Of a stretch of 64,000 bases of DNA, positions 10,155 through 22,435 are shown one piece after another. Within the stretch, counting starts at the first letter, position 1. Each line of letters starts with the position of its first letter. Source of the stretch: Eleusine coracana subsp. coracana (Eukaryota; Streptophyta; Magnoliopsida; Poales; Poaceae); the NCBI GenBank assembly GCA_032690845.1, contig CM064423.1, forward strand, positions 31,766,044 through 31,830,043, in the 5' to 3' direction. Below the pieces are notes generated by a model. It was not told the origin of the DNA, searched no databases, and saw only the letters and a list, made by a program, of their open reading frames with translations. The translations under genes and the position numbers were made by a program.

Positions 10155-11551
10155 GGGAGAGTTGGTGTTGTCTTGTATATATGTATCTTACCTTTTTGCA
10201 TTGCATCTCATATGTAATATATGCATTGGTAGATGAGCTTTGACTCTTATGCTTTCTTGCATTTTTCTTTGCTATGATAGAGCTTGAGCTAAGTTGTGTG
10301 GATGTGATAATAATCTCTCAAGCTTAGGTTTTCTAGATGGCTTATTATAGACTCTTTTGAGCAACTTGCTAATCTTAAAGGTAAACTTAGCTTCTTGTGA
10401 ACCTTATGCACTAATCTTGCCAAGACTTGTTCACCATGTTCATAATTGCTTTTATCCCTGTCAAGACTTGTGTTGAGGCTAGTCTAAAGGATATCTTAAC
10501 TTTGGCACCTTGTGTTTGCGAAATGGAAGACTTTGCAAATGTTTAGCTCATGATGGAACATTGTGGGAGCGTGTGTTCCTTTTGCCACAAAGGCATGCTC
10601 TTTTGTCTTTTGAATAAATCATGAAAAATCTGCTAAGTGCGTTGAGCAAAATAATTCTAAATTGCTAAATCCAAACACTGTGACTTGAGGCCTCGGGGTG
10701 TTTGCCGTACCCAGTCGTGCGACACTCCGCATGGATAAGAGGACACATGAGGATAAACAATAAACACTTGATCAAATGAGTCTCTGTTGTATATGTGAGC
10801 GTTTGTGAAGCTCATTTTCTGCGAATGCTTGTTTCCCTAGTTGAGATTGAGACTGGCTAGTTACTTTTGATTCACTTGATGCCAGTTTTGCCTTGGATGG
10901 GAGTACTTATACATGTGGTGGCATTTTTTCTCATGATGAGTAAATTTGATTTTATCTATGCTAGTCAATCTTTTTGTTTAGCTTGTATAGCTCTTGGTGT
11001 TTATGCTTGGCTATCTATTTTTGGTCTTTGTATGATAGTGAGCTATTGCTTTTACACTTCATGGCACTATGTTTTTTTACTAGCACAGTTAAATGCCTGT
11101 CTGCATAATTGTTGAAGCTCCTTAGGTTTACATCTTCATGCATTGCATGTTTGTTTGTTCTTTTGCCTCTTTGATGAGTTCATTGCCAAAGAGGGAGAAA
11201 GTTGTGGGTCATGCACAAATAATGCTAAGAAACTTAAAATGGAGAAAGTTGTGGGTCATGTACAAATAATGCTAAGAAACTTAAAATGGTCCATTTTGCA
11301 TTACATGAGACCTACCACAAAGTTGAGGGGGAGCATTTCATGTCCTTGAGCATTTTCTTGCGCTTTTCACACTCTTTGCGTCTTAACTCGCTGTCTTTCT
11401 AAACTCTTGGTTTTGTGATCCCGCTTATGCTAGATGGCTATTTTTCACCTTTTCTTTGGGTTTGGCCATTTGGATGTGCTTATTCGGCTTCACATTTCAA
11501 TCTCTAATCTTGTGCATTTGGTGTTGTCAATGTACTCATCAAGGGGGAGAT
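10155..11551 (+). other. Copia-1 3' untranslated region with polypurine tract
   Basis: No gene is supported here. The region has the T-rich, G-poor composition common between copia Pol and the 3' LTR. It ends in AAGGGGGAGA at 11541-11550, the polypurine tract, next to the LTR start TG at 11552. A 47-base tandem duplication lies at 11195-11288. Confidence 0.75.
11195..11288 (+). repeat. 47-bp tandem duplication in Copia-1 3' region
   Basis: Two adjacent copies of a segment starting GAGAAAGTTGTGGGTCATG (11195 and 11242) differ at about one position. It is a recent local duplication, without coding meaning. Confidence 0.85.
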
Positions 11552-13396
11552 TGAGAAACCATGTGGATATGTGCCATGGGTTGCAATATGTGATGAGTAA
11601 TTGACATCGGTTGAGTTTGGTGTTTGAGTTGAAATACGGAAATCTAAGGATTGCTTGAGTTTGTGCATATCATGGTTTTGACTAACCGGAGTTGGTGAGG
11701 ATGTTGGAGAGTTGTAGGAGATGGGAGATGTGTTTGCTTGTCTCATGATGTGTAGGTCACTGGAGTCAACTTGGCAGTCAACGGCAAGAGGATCAGGCAC
11801 AAGTAGGAGACTTGGGTCCGGACGATCAGGAGGCCGGGTGAAGTCAAGGGTGATCCACACCATACACATGGAGAGGCTAGAAGCATGAACGATTTCACGG
11901 TTGAGCCTCAAAACCGTGGGTGGTGATCAAGACGATGGTGTTGACCAAGTCAAAGATGATCGGGCGTCGGTGCAAGTAGAGGCTTCCAATGGACCGGAGG
12001 CGGGAGAGACTTGCCGACGAGGAAGATCATAGGACGAGGTGACGCGTCAAGATCAAGAAGTCATAACTTTGAGAAGCGTGCAAGGCGGTTTCCCGGTTTG
12101 GACCTCAAAACCGGTGGCGGTGGTTGATGGTGCACGTGGCACCATCGCGGAGCTTGCATCGAGGCGAAGCAAAGTTGTGAAGGGCTCGATGGCGTTCGGG
12201 CGAAGTAAAACGAGTTGGATGGTTTTGCCCCCGGTGGTAGGTGGCAATGAGTTATAGGTCAAGGGTAGAGTTGTCTTGGACCCTAAGCCTATATAAGGAG
12301 AGGTATGGCTGGTGGGAGGGATGCCTCTTCCCATTAGCCTTGTGTTATGTGTTCATTCAAAGTGCTTGGAGAGATATTCATGTAAAGAGGAGAGTAGTGG
12401 GTGTGTGAGAGATATCTCTTGCTCTTCCAAATAGTGGGACGAAGAGGGTGGCTTCCTAGCCTTGTATCCATGGATCTTGTAAGCATGTTTCTATGATATG
12501 AGAATTATTTTCGTGCTCAAGATCTTCCTCTCTCCCTAAATCCCGAATTTCTGTTTTTCTCTATTTTTGGAGCTATTTTCATGGGAATTTTTTATCTCCT
12601 TTTTTGACAAGTTTTTGGGATGGATTTCATGGGAAACTTGGTGCTATGATGACCTAGAACAAATCCCCATAGGTCTCTGACCGAATCTATAGCTCTAGCA
12701 TCTTTGATTTGAAGGATTTCTCAAGTTTTCTCTTTTTGGTGTTCTTGGCACAAGATCTGAAATTCATGATGATTCCTTGAGACAATTGAGTGGATCTTCT
12801 AGAATTAGGGTCGTGATGTGTTGAAGATTCACTGGTCCAAAAATCACATCATTTGGAGTTCGTTTGATTAGGTTTTGGTCAAGTTTTGGCCTAATCCTAA
12901 AACCTTTTTCTGTTCTATCGGGGTCGACCGGCACTGCCGACGACCAGGATAGGCACTATCAGTGGGTCAGAACTCGAATTGGCACTACCGATTCCATGAT
13001 CGGCACTGCCAGTGGCTTGAATCCGAACCCCGCACCGGCACTGCCGATGCGCTCTGTTTACTGTATTTGAGAATCCCTCACCGACACTGCCGATGGACTT
13101 TACCGGCACTGCCGATAGCTGTGATCGGCAATGCCGATGGTAGTCCAGTAAGGTGATTTGTGCGCGCCACTTTGACTGATTCAATTCATTACTGTTCCGT
13201 TTTGTCTTCGTTGTGTTCTGCTGCTGTAGTTGATCACTCCTACGGTTAGCACATCACAAGTTGGTGTGTGTAGCCTTAGTGATCGGGTTAGAGGTTGGCT
13301 TGGGTTGTAATTGGGACATAGGCCAAGTTCTTGTGAAGAATTTTTATTGGCTCCCATTCACCCCCCCCCCCTTTTGGTCGCCTTCTCGGTCCTTCA
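11552..13396 (+). repeat. Copia-1 3' LTR
   Basis: This 1845-base LTR matches 1669-3493 throughout, from TGAGAAACC to CCTTCA, with TATATAAGG at 12290-12298 and the CGGCACTGCCG palindrome array at about 12926-13142. The C run near its end is shorter than in the 5' LTR. The next bases, AATTT, form the probable target duplication. Confidence 0.93.
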
Positions 13397-16002
13397 AATT
13401 TGGCTTTCGCCAATTCCGTCTCCTGCATAAGAAAACCAATAGTAAGTTATATTCTCGAGCATTGCTCACTCGAGACAGTGATGTTTGTGTCTCCACTTCC
13501 ATCTCTGAAACTCACTCTTCTTGAGGATACAAAGCATTCTAAAGAAGGAGAACATGGTTTGAGAAAGATCATGCATCCATTTGAAACTGAACCATTATCT
13601 CTCTTGCCTACCCTCTTTCCTCTGGCCCTCCTTACTCCATTCTCGATGGCGATCCTCGATTCATTGATTCTAGACACCAGAGGAAAATATTTGATTAATG
13701 AGCATGAAAGATTCTTCCATGGACCTTGATACTTGCTCATATAAAGAATCTCTAGAATCAATCAGCCTTTGGATTAAGAAATTTCATGGGACGTCTGCAC
13801 CGGAGTCGATTGAAGATGATTCAATCAATGAGCATGAGAGCTTCTTTCTTGAGAGCCCTACAGGTTTATGCTCATATGCTAAGACTCCAGTGTTAGTCAT
13901 CCCTTGTGCTAGGAGCATCTATGAGGACTACAACCACATTAAGATTCTTGTTTGCAAAACCTTTAGAAGGATGGTTGTAGATGCTTTTGTTTATCATAAA
14001 TATTGCAAAACTCATAGTTGTAGTTTGATAGTAACCATGCAGTTGACACCTCAATGACATATCAATAAATTAGTGATGAATTGGGAACTACATCGCCAAT
14101 AATAGATGCAGCAAATAGTCCCCATGGTCGAGCTTCTGACCATAAACAAAGCACTGTCGGGAGATAGCCTGAATTATCAATAAGTTTCCCTTATTAAAAG
14201 CAAGTGCATGTTTTGGGATATGTTGCCTTCAGGTATTTTTGGTCGCTAACCCTTGAAGGTTAAGATTTAAAATGAATGATGGTCATACAAGTCCTCAGAA
14301 CAAGGGAGCTACATCAAATCCAAAACTTTGATGCTTGTTGATGATGGAACCCACTACGAGGAAGCCACAACACCACACACTTGATTTTTCGTGTCTAAGA
14401 TACAAAAATCCAAGTGTGGGGGAGTCGGTAAGTTCTTGGAATTAAGTTCTATCATTTCCAAATTCAATCTTGATTTAGAGATGATGCTAGCACCTATGCC
14501 TTGACAAAAATAATAAAAATAAAAATATCAAATAAATAAATAAATAAATTTGTGACTATATGGCCCATAAAGTCATAGAGTCATTTTTCATTTCACCCTT
14601 GTTTTTGTTTTGTTCAATATAAAGGCAGGCACCAAGACAAGTGTGGGGGAGGACTCATGACTTACAGACGAGCAAACACGACGAAGCATGATAACACATA
14701 TGATAAACATCGTCACATGGACCCCTGGAAAAAACCTGAGCCATGACAGGCTCAATGTCAGATCGGGCGACCAGAGCTTCTAGCCGGCCGACCAGGCACT
14801 AGCCCATCTACATATCGTGGTCTGGTTTGCTCATCTTCCACTCTTATCCTCCCCTGTTTCGACTTGATTTGTACCGAACATCTATTTAATCTTAACATCA
14901 ACTTGAACAGCCTATGAAAATCCCTAAAAAAATAATACATGACTTAGATTGATAATATTTACATGCTTCTATCTCTATGTCATGCTTGTTGCTTGTGTTG
15001 ACTATTCATTAGGAACCCATGCATCTTAAATAATTGATTGTTGTGATATGGTAGACTTTAGGACTTCATTCCTCCATGTTGGTAATCACCCTTGGAATTT
15101 TTTTTGAAAATATAAAATTTATAAAGTCTACTCCTCTTGTGGCTGAAAATTCCCTACCAGAGCCATATGATGTTCTAAATTAATAAACCTATTGCATATG
15201 TTGCTTGAGGTTTCATTTTGTTGTGACCCTAGATAGTTGCTCATTATGTTTTACGTCCTGAGTCATGTGCACATCTCATATCACATCCATAAAATAAAAG
15301 ACTCTATCTTTATGATTGCTCTCTACCAAAGAAGGAATATGGCTATCACAAAATATAAAGAAAAGATTCATGCTCCATGAAGTATGTGACAAAAAAAATT
15401 ATAGAAAAAAAAGAGAGAACAAAAAAATCATGCTCCATGAAGAGCTTGACAAAAAAAAAGAGAAAGAAAGGAGATAGCCATATCCCTCCTAAAAACAAAA
15501 GAGAAGCATAAAAGAGTCTCCATTGATCCATTCCATCATTGTGCACATGCTTGGTCATAATTCATGATTTGCTTTCTGTCCTTGTATCCGGTTTTTGACT
15601 TAGTGATATAAGAAGCACAAGTATGTCTCAATTTTCTCTACCCTGAGCTACACAAAAAGGTCTATTTGTAGAAGAAGGAAAAGAGGCAGATTGCAATGCC
15701 TTGGTGAGGAAAATACAACCCCTTGAGCGATCGAGAGAAATCATATGAGGAGTAAGACTTAGTTTTCATTTTGCAAAATATTTTGAAAAACCAAGGGTGT
15801 GCCGCTAACATAAGCAGGAATCTCCTGAAGTCATGACCAAGTTCCAATTCTCAACTATCCAACGTATGCATGCTAGCCTCTTCATAAACACAAGTATAGG
15901 TATGATGTAGAAATATTAGTATCTTATTCAATCAAATTCCATGTTCCACCTTAGTCCTTATGCTTTCACTCGGGATGAGTAAAAGGCTAAGTGTGGGGGT
16001 CT
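13397..16002 (+). mobile_element. Outer gypsy-like element, internal region (right part)
   Basis: The outer element resumes after Copia-1. Bases 13400-14057 hold two overlapping short frames rich in Ser, Leu and Glu with no domain I recognise; they may be the decayed end of its polyprotein. The rest is AT-rich and non-coding. The motif AAGTGTGGGGG occurs at about 14411, 14639 and 15989; the last copy is the probable polypurine tract, just before the LTR start at 16003. A short imperfect tandem repeat (TCATGCTCCATGAAG with A-rich spacers) lies at about 15368-15470. Confidence 0.6.
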
Positions 16003-17016
16003 TGTTGACGGTCCTTAACCACCAAATTTGACCATCAATTGCCTGCATAAAAGAGCTGAATAAAATAACCAACATGGAGGTAGGAGTTTATTACTAATGA
16101 ATTCCACGTGGTGCTTCCTCAGTAAATTCCTGATGGCGGTGCATGTGAGTTCCGTGGTGGTGACGCTTCGTTACCGACCTTTGGAGGCTATAAAAGGAAG
16201 GGGAGAGCTCCAGTCAACACACACACCAAAGATATGAGAAAGGAGAGCCACGCTCCAAAGGTGCTTGTATTACTAGTTTAGTACTTAGAATTAGGAAGAG
16301 AGTGAGGGGAAGTCTAGGAGTGGAGCCTTGTCTGTGGGCCCTCTACTCCAACCTTGTACCTCTACGAAGCCTTGCCTTATTAAGTCTTCATGTTGGAGTC
16401 TTGCCTTATGAAGTAAGTCTTCTAGTTTATTTATGTCCTTAAGTTATCTTATTTAAGTAAGTTGCATGCTTAATTACTTTTGGGTTCAAAGTCCTATCTT
16501 GCATAGGTTATTTAGTCTTATACTAGTTAGACTAAGTAGTGATTAATAACTTAGGCATGGAGATTAGGTTAGAAATCATCTTTGATCACCTCGTAATCCA
16601 TGATTTGTAGAGGTAGGTAGTAGGTGGTGATAGCCCTATCTATCCATTGTACTCCTCCACTTTCGGTTACGACGTGTGTCCAAGATGGAGTTGCCTTGTG
16701 TATGTCGGGCATAAATCCGTACACGAAGGAGTAATTAGAGCCTCAACATTCTTTATTTAGGAGCATATCCATAGATAAACCTCTCTATCCTACACTAACA
16801 TAATTCTCTTGTGTCCTTGGATTGACTAGAACTTAGGATTTACCTATACTATGCCTTGGATTTGATAACCCTTGGAATACATTGTGGGGAAGTGCTACAG
16901 TGGTATTTCCGTGCACTTGAGGATTTATCTGTGATCGTTAGGAATACCAACAAGCATTTCTGGCGCCGTTGCTGGGGACAGTAATTTTTCTGGTGTGACA
17001 TTACGAAGTGTCAACA
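16003..17016 (+). repeat. 3' LTR of the outer gypsy-like element
   Basis: The LTR starts TGTTGACGG after a polypurine-like GTGTGGGGGTCT and ends GTGTCAACA at 17016. It has a TATA box (TATAAAAGG, 16189-16197) followed by the leader expected for this group, and shares with the LTRs of elements B and C the conserved block around GGTGGTGATAGCCCTATC. A primer-site-like TGGCGCCGTTGCTGGGGA lies inside it at 16971-16988, about 30 bases before the end. I take the longer boundary because the same inner relic is present in element C, where two LTRs prove the end. Confidence 0.7.
16189..16197 (+). promoter_or_regulatory. TATA box of outer-element LTR
   Basis: TATAAAAGG lies 186 bases into the LTR, followed about 35 bases later by an ACACACACC-type leader, as in the LTRs of elements B and C. 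Confidence 0.55.
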
Positions 17017-17884
17017 ATGAGCCGTATTGTCGTCAAGTCATGTGCGTACATTGAGACTCCCCTGCAGGGTGTATAATCAATTCAAATTGTCGCGATCTCG
17101 GTCATGATCATGCTTAGTGTTCCATTGAGCTTCATCGTAGTAATTGAGCTTCATCTTGAGATGATAAAATTGATAATGTGGGAGTATGTATACGATGATA
17201 CTTGGGTTTGTGATACTTAGTGTCATAGGGCTGTTTTAGATGTCTTGTGCCCATTAGTTGGTTTTCTATTTATGCTGGTGCTCACATGTAACTTTATACT
17301 TATTATCATTTTATGTAAAAATGTCATCCTTACTATAACCAAATGCACAATCCTTTGGAGTCGGGACTAGCCCACGGGTAAGTCTTGTGGAGTACGTTCG
17401 TACTCATGTTTGTTTGTTTAAGTTTTTGCAGGTATGATGTTCTCGATGTCTCGTGTTGGTGCGAGTTGGTGGTGTTCATGGGTTGAGCACTATCGACATT
17501 ATTTGACTTTGATTTCAAAACTTCTGCTGCGTACTCATTATTATTTATACTAGAACCTAAACCAAATAGTTGGCTTAGTATTTCTCTCATGTTCTAATAA
17601 ATTTGGATAGTGGGAATTTAGTATAATGCTCTCATATTTGTAAATTTCTGAACCTATACACTTTGTTGTATCACGTGTAATATGATGTATATGACTTGTG
17701 AAATTTTGTAATATGGTATTTGTGACTCTCCTGTGATATATGCAATGTTGTTTAGCGATGCGCTATGCTCCTGGGCGTTATTTGGGAAGCACATCAGGGG
17801 ACTACCGGGGTTAGATTCTTATTGCTCGAATTGTTGGCTCGCATGTCATTTATTAATACTGAGCTTATTCAACTAATTTGGATT
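17017..17884. other. Degenerate LTR-like sequence
   Basis: No gene is supported. The stretch around GTGGAGTACGTTCGTACTCATG (about 17388-17410) resembles the stop-start region seen in Del/Tekay-type gypsy LTRs, so this may be part of such an LTR on the plus strand. Neither end can be defined. Confidence 0.3.
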
Positions 17885-18528
17885 TAACTTGAGCGGTTCT
17901 CGATGGAAAATGTGTTTTGAGGAAAAACTTTTTTAATCATTCTGCAAATCCAAAATCTCAAAAAGATAAACTCCGAAAAATTCCTTTTTTTTGAAATTGT
18001 GTTGGAATAAATTCCAACATGCAGTAAAAAATCCAAATATGCAAATTGAAAACAAAAAAAAAGTTTTTGAAAGGGAAATATGGAGAAATACCATTTCACC
18101 TGTTGGCGAGCATTCCCCCATTTTGAGTCTGGCGGAAGGGACCTTCTCTGCTCCGTCTTTTAGCTTGTTGTTGGCGCATCCCTGTCCAAAGATGAGGACA
18201 TGGATGTCTTCTTTGGCCACCACACCTTTTTCACCTTCTTGGGTGGTGTGGATGAAGGATTCTTCTGTACTGGCTTCTTCTTTGCCTAGAGTGCAGGCGT
18301 GCATGTTGCCTTTTTTTTCTGAGCGATAAGAGTGGGTTCACTTGTACCAAGAAGTTTAGCATGAAGTCCACTATGCTATTTCTTCCTGGCCTCACTTCTA
18401 CTTCCTAATGTTCTGCGGGTTCGTCCTAAATTTAATTCTGACCATGGAGCATTGTTCCACTCGTGGTTGGAAGTGAAATTTCTCCTCCTTGCCATTAATG
18501 TTGAGGCGGATTACTCTGACCCCGACAT
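17885..18528 (-). pseudogene. Inverted fragment of gypsy gag-protease 3' end
   Basis: Read on the minus strand, this segment matches the 3' end of the gag-protease region of elements B (22085-22680) and C (55590-56100). It starts inside the protease-like domain (INGKEEKFHFQP, compare INGKEEKFDFRP in C). It continues through the basic tail with the conserved GTGTGG block and ends in the AT-rich spacer containing GTTGGAATTTATTCCAAC-like sequence. Many stops are present. It directly abuts the LTR of element B, in the opposite orientation. Confidence 0.75.
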
Positions 18529-20220
18529 TATTGACGGTTGTTAAATACCAATTTCAATCGTCAATATACCTATAGAAGTAGGGATACTTAGCATTTCATA
18601 ATTGCATGTTAGTTAGGAGTAATAAGATTCCACTTCTCCTTGGAGATTAATGTGCATGCAGAGATTTGATACAAAAGAAGTGGAGAAATGGAGCATAATC
18701 CACGAAAACACCATTCCAGCCAATGGGACAGTGCCAACTAGACTTCCCTTGGATTACATACGTGGCTACACAGGATTCCTCCGGAGAACACCGACTTAAA
18801 TCAGAAGAGGACCCACCTGTCTACCACCCAGAGAAAGCACAAGGCAAAAGGGCCTAGTGGCTGGTAGGCCGACCTCCCCCCTGGTTGCCCAACTTGGAAT
18901 TGTGGAGACTTGACCCGGGCTTCCATGTGTCGGCTCCTGAGCCCTTTGGCAACGTTGGTGCATGGCGGTTACTTCCCAGTACCGATTTTTGGCCCCTATA
19001 AATAGAAGGGGAGAGCTTCACTTCAACACACACACTCAAGAGTTATTCATTTCCCTCTTTCATTTAGCAGTTGCCTGGTCCTAGGGGAGTTTAGTGTAGG
19101 AGGAGCCTTGCTCAAGTCTCCAAGTCATAGGAGTATTGGTATGGCTCTTGTACCTTTTCCTTTATTCTCTTGTATTATGACTTTGCTCTATTCAATTAAT
19201 ATAGGTCTTTCATATAGTTATGCTTATGATATATGTTCCTTGTTTGGTTATGTACCATATTCATGTCATAGGACTTTATTCTTTCATGATGATATAGACT
19301 TGCTACCTTGTTGTCATGCTTGGCATATACCTTGACTATAGTCTAAATATTATAATCCTAGTTATACTTTAGTCTAGTTGTTATGCTTCTATATGGGTTT
19401 TATATCCAATTAGGATTACAATTGCTTAGCTCATGACTTGTTAATCTGTAGGGTTAGAGTTATGTGTGGTTTAGTCTTTGTTAATCCAATAGGTGATTCT
19501 AGTGTTTGATCAATACTAGAGTTCTACTTAAATGTGTAAGTGTGGTGCTTAGACGGCTAAGTAGTATCGATCACCTCATAATCCATGGTTTGCAGAGGTA
19601 GGCAGTAGGTGGTGACAGCCTTATATGTCCATTGTACTCCTCCACATTAGGTTAGGACGTGTGTCCAAGACGGAGTTGCCTTGTGTATGTCGGGCATGAA
19701 TCCGTACATGGAGTGTATAGTGCATTAGACTATGATTAGTATAACTTGCTTGTAATTGTTTGACTATGTGACTATACAGATAGACTAACATTAGAGATAC
19801 GGATTTGCTCTCCTAACTAATACTCCATGGAGACTTAGGACTTTTATTTATCTTTTAGAATGAAGCTCTGTGTGTCGCACTACCCCTATCCTTTAATATA
19901 CTTACCCTATATAAACTCTAAATACTCATACCAATATTTATGTCTACGTTACTATTAATAATCATATATTTATGTCATGCCTTCCTTTGGTAGAACTATA
20001 AATGACAAGCTATTGGAACAATCCAATAGTGAAATGCTACAATGGTACTTTTTGTGCGCTTGCGGATTTTACTCTATTGACACTAAGGTGCTTCTTTATA
20101 ATTATGTATGGTGCCATTGCCAGGGATGATTATTTTGATGTAACTTAGCAAACGTCAACAAGCATTTTTGGTGCCATTGTCGGGGATGATTATATCGATG
20201 TAACTTAGAAAACATCAACA
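18529..20220 (+). repeat. Element B 5' LTR
   Basis: The LTR starts at TATTGACGG (expected TGTTGACGG, so the first dinucleotide may be mutated) and ends AACATCAACA before the primer site. It shares most blocks with the LTRs of element C, including TATAAATAG, the ACACACACTC leader, the GGTGGTGACAGCC block and the GTGCGCTTGCGGATTTTAC block. Its 3' end holds two successive degenerate copies of the primer-site region (20110-20160 and 20161-20220). Confidence 0.8.
18997..19005 (+). promoter_or_regulatory. TATA box of element B LTR
   Basis: TATAAATAG is followed by an AAGGGGAGAGCTTCAC leader like that of element C. A GGCCGACC motif lies about 130 bases upstream. Confidence 0.6.
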
Positions 20221-20228
20221 AGCATTTT

Positions 20229-20246
20229 TGGCGCCGTTGCCGGGGA
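20229..20246 (+). other. Primer-binding site, tRNA-Asp type (element B)
   Basis: TGGCGCCGTTGCCGGGGA lies eight bases after the LTR end. It is complementary to the 3' end of plant tRNA-Asp as used by Athila/Tat-type gypsy elements. This is the intact version of the motif that is degenerate in the LTR itself. Confidence 0.85.
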
Positions 20247-20503
20247 AGGCATAGAAGAATATCTTGTTAATACTGACATAAACATATTGATTGTATGGTA
20301 GTCATTGTTTATGCAGGCTAACCTTGTATGTTTTCTTCCTTTCGTGTGAAGATAGGGTAGTGCATTACCGGTTTCGATCTGCCTGAGAACTTCATCGAGA
20401 ATCCAGAAAGAGTTTTAAGGAAAACTAGACTTAACGTATCTTCTCCTCGAAACTCTAAGCTGCAAATCAACCAGTCATCACCCCACCACTAAGATCCAAG
20501 ACA

Positions 20504-22435
20504 ATGGCTGAGAAGGCTCTTAAGGACTATTCCGCTCCCTCTGCCAATAACGTGCTCACTAGGCCCGAGATTGACATCGGGGATGGAAAGTTTAAGATCA
20601 GGACCGGTGTGATCACGATGGTGCAGGCTAGCCCATTTTGTGGGAAAGCCAATGAGGACGCCAGTGCTTACTTGCAGCAATTCTTGGAGTTGTGCAGCAC
20701 CTTTACCATAAGGAACGTCGCTCCTGATGCCATTAGGCTCTGTTTGTTTCCGTTCTTGCTGCTAGGCAAAGCCAAGCAGTGGCTCTACATCAACAAGGAA
20801 GTTGTCAACACCTAGGACAAATGCTCCACTGTATTCCTCGCGAAGTTCTTCCTGTTGGGTAAAACCAACTCCTTACAGGGATGAATTTCAAGTTTCTAGG
20901 AGGCGGCTGGAGAAACAATACCAGAAGCATGGAAAGGCTTCAGGAGTATATCCTGGCATGTCCCCATCATGGAATGGATAAATGGCTTATTATCTAGAAC
21001 TTCTACAATGGACTGACGGCTTCAAACCGTCAACACATTGATGCCGCTGCTGGAGGAGCCTTCTTCTCACTCACCGTCAATCAGACAATCGAGTTGATTT
21101 AGAAGATGGTCTCTAATCAAGGCTGGAATGATGAGCGACTCTAGCCACGTGTGCGAGGCACGACCATCAAGGAGACGGACATGCTCACTTTGAAACTATA
21201 CCTTATCTTGAAGTGGCTTGACATCCACGATGACCCTAGCTTGAAGGACATGGTACAAGCTCTAGACCATCGCATGACGTGCGAGGTCTGTGGAAACATG
21301 GGACAAAGGGCAATGCCTGCCCAGAGACTCGTGAGGAGGCTGCGTTTGTGAACAATGGGTATCGCCCTCAAGGAGGTCAGGGGTGGTAGCCACGCCCCTA
21401 TCAAGGAGGTAACAGTGGTTATTTCAATCATTCTTTCAATCCCAACTAACCTTCCTTGAAAAATCTTGTCTTGGGCCAAACTAAAACAAATGAAAACTAT
21501 AGTAAAAAGTTTGCCGCCGCTGACAAGAACTTAGAAAGCCTTAATGCTAAGATAGAAGGCCTTTCTTCTTCCTTTAAGAGCCAGCTTAGTTTTAATAAAA
21601 TGTTTGAAACTCGGCTAGCCCAAATAGCCGCTGCTTTGCCTATTTTGGACCGTGGGAAAATTCCAGGGCAACCCGAATTTTCCACAAAAAATGTGAATGC
21701 GGTGATGCTTGTGAGTAATCCTACTCGCAACCTTCCTTATACTAACCATACAGGAAATGATGAAGGGGATGAGTTGAACATCATCCCTGTAATCTAAGGT
21801 GATCCTGGGAGGCCGATGATCTCGTGTTCAATTGGGACAGAATTCTTTGAGCAAGCATTGTGCGACCTTGGGCCCGTGTTAGCATCATACCAAGAGCTAT
21901 CTTCAACAAGCTAGACCTCATAGGCCTAGTCCCAACTCAAATGCAGATTCAACAACTTTTGGTTGAGATCTGCGGATGTTTTGTCCCTATGGATTTTGTG
22001 GTTCTTGACATGGAAGTCAAAAAGAGTACACCGCTCATTCTTGGGCGTCCATTCTTCAACACCACATTCGCACAAATTTATGTCAAGGTTGAAGTAATCT
22101 GTCTCGACCTCGATGGCAAGGAAGAGGAGTTTGAACTTCACCCCTGCCTTATGGGTGGAGTCAAAAGCTGGTCGAACCCACAGGACATCAAGAAACTAGA
22201 GATGAAGCCAAGAAGGGACAGCCTAGAGGATTCTATGCTAAATTTCTGGGCACAAGAAGACCCCACTCTTGTCGCTCAGAAGTAGAAGGTAACAAGCACG
22301 TCTGTGCTCTGGGCAAAGAAGTCGCCGGTTAAGAAGAGTACTTCATCCACACCGCCCATGAAGGTGAAAAAGGTGTGGCGGCCAAAGAAGACATCCGCAT
22401 CCCTATCTCCGGATAAGGATGCGCTGGTAGCTAGC
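20504..22435 (+). pseudogene. Element B gag-protease
   Basis: The region encodes a gag related to that of element C but with many stops and frameshifts. The first frame, 20504-20815, contains FKIRTGVITMVQASPFCGKA and AKQWLY of the Retrotrans_gag domain. A CEVCGNMG zinc-knuckle remnant near 21286 has lost its His and last Cys through an indel. Bases 21456-21797 give the linker (EGLSSSFKSQLSFNKM). A protease-like frame at 21860-22285 begins at a frameshift exactly in the active-site loop and continues with DFVVLDMEV and PLILGRPF. A basic tail with KKVWRPKK runs to about 22435. Confidence 0.8.

Larger units (their letters stand above)
1669..13396 (+). mobile_element. Copia-1: full-length Ty1-copia LTR retrotransposon (SIRE/Maximus-like), inactive
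   Basis: The element has two LTRs (1669-3493 and 11552-13396), a tRNA-Met primer site at 3495, gag, protease, integrase, reverse transcriptase and RNase H in copia order, and a polypurine tract before the 3' LTR. The LTRs begin TGAGAAACC and end CCTTCA. The five bases on either side, AAGTT and AATTT, differ at one position, consistent with an old target duplication. In one 175-base stretch I count about 11 LTR differences, so insertion is not recent. All coding regions carry stops or frameshifts. A solo LTR at 8826-9748 splits RNase H. The SIRE/Maximus assignment is inferred from the long gag, the two zinc knuckles and the long LTRs. Confidence 0.93.

Noticed and set aside
16966..16990. Start of a new gypsy element after 16952, because a primer-site match follows an LTR-like end
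   Set aside because: Element C, where two LTRs define the end, has the same inner primer-like motif inside the LTR; here the sequence also continues to a normal GTGTCAACA end at 17016.
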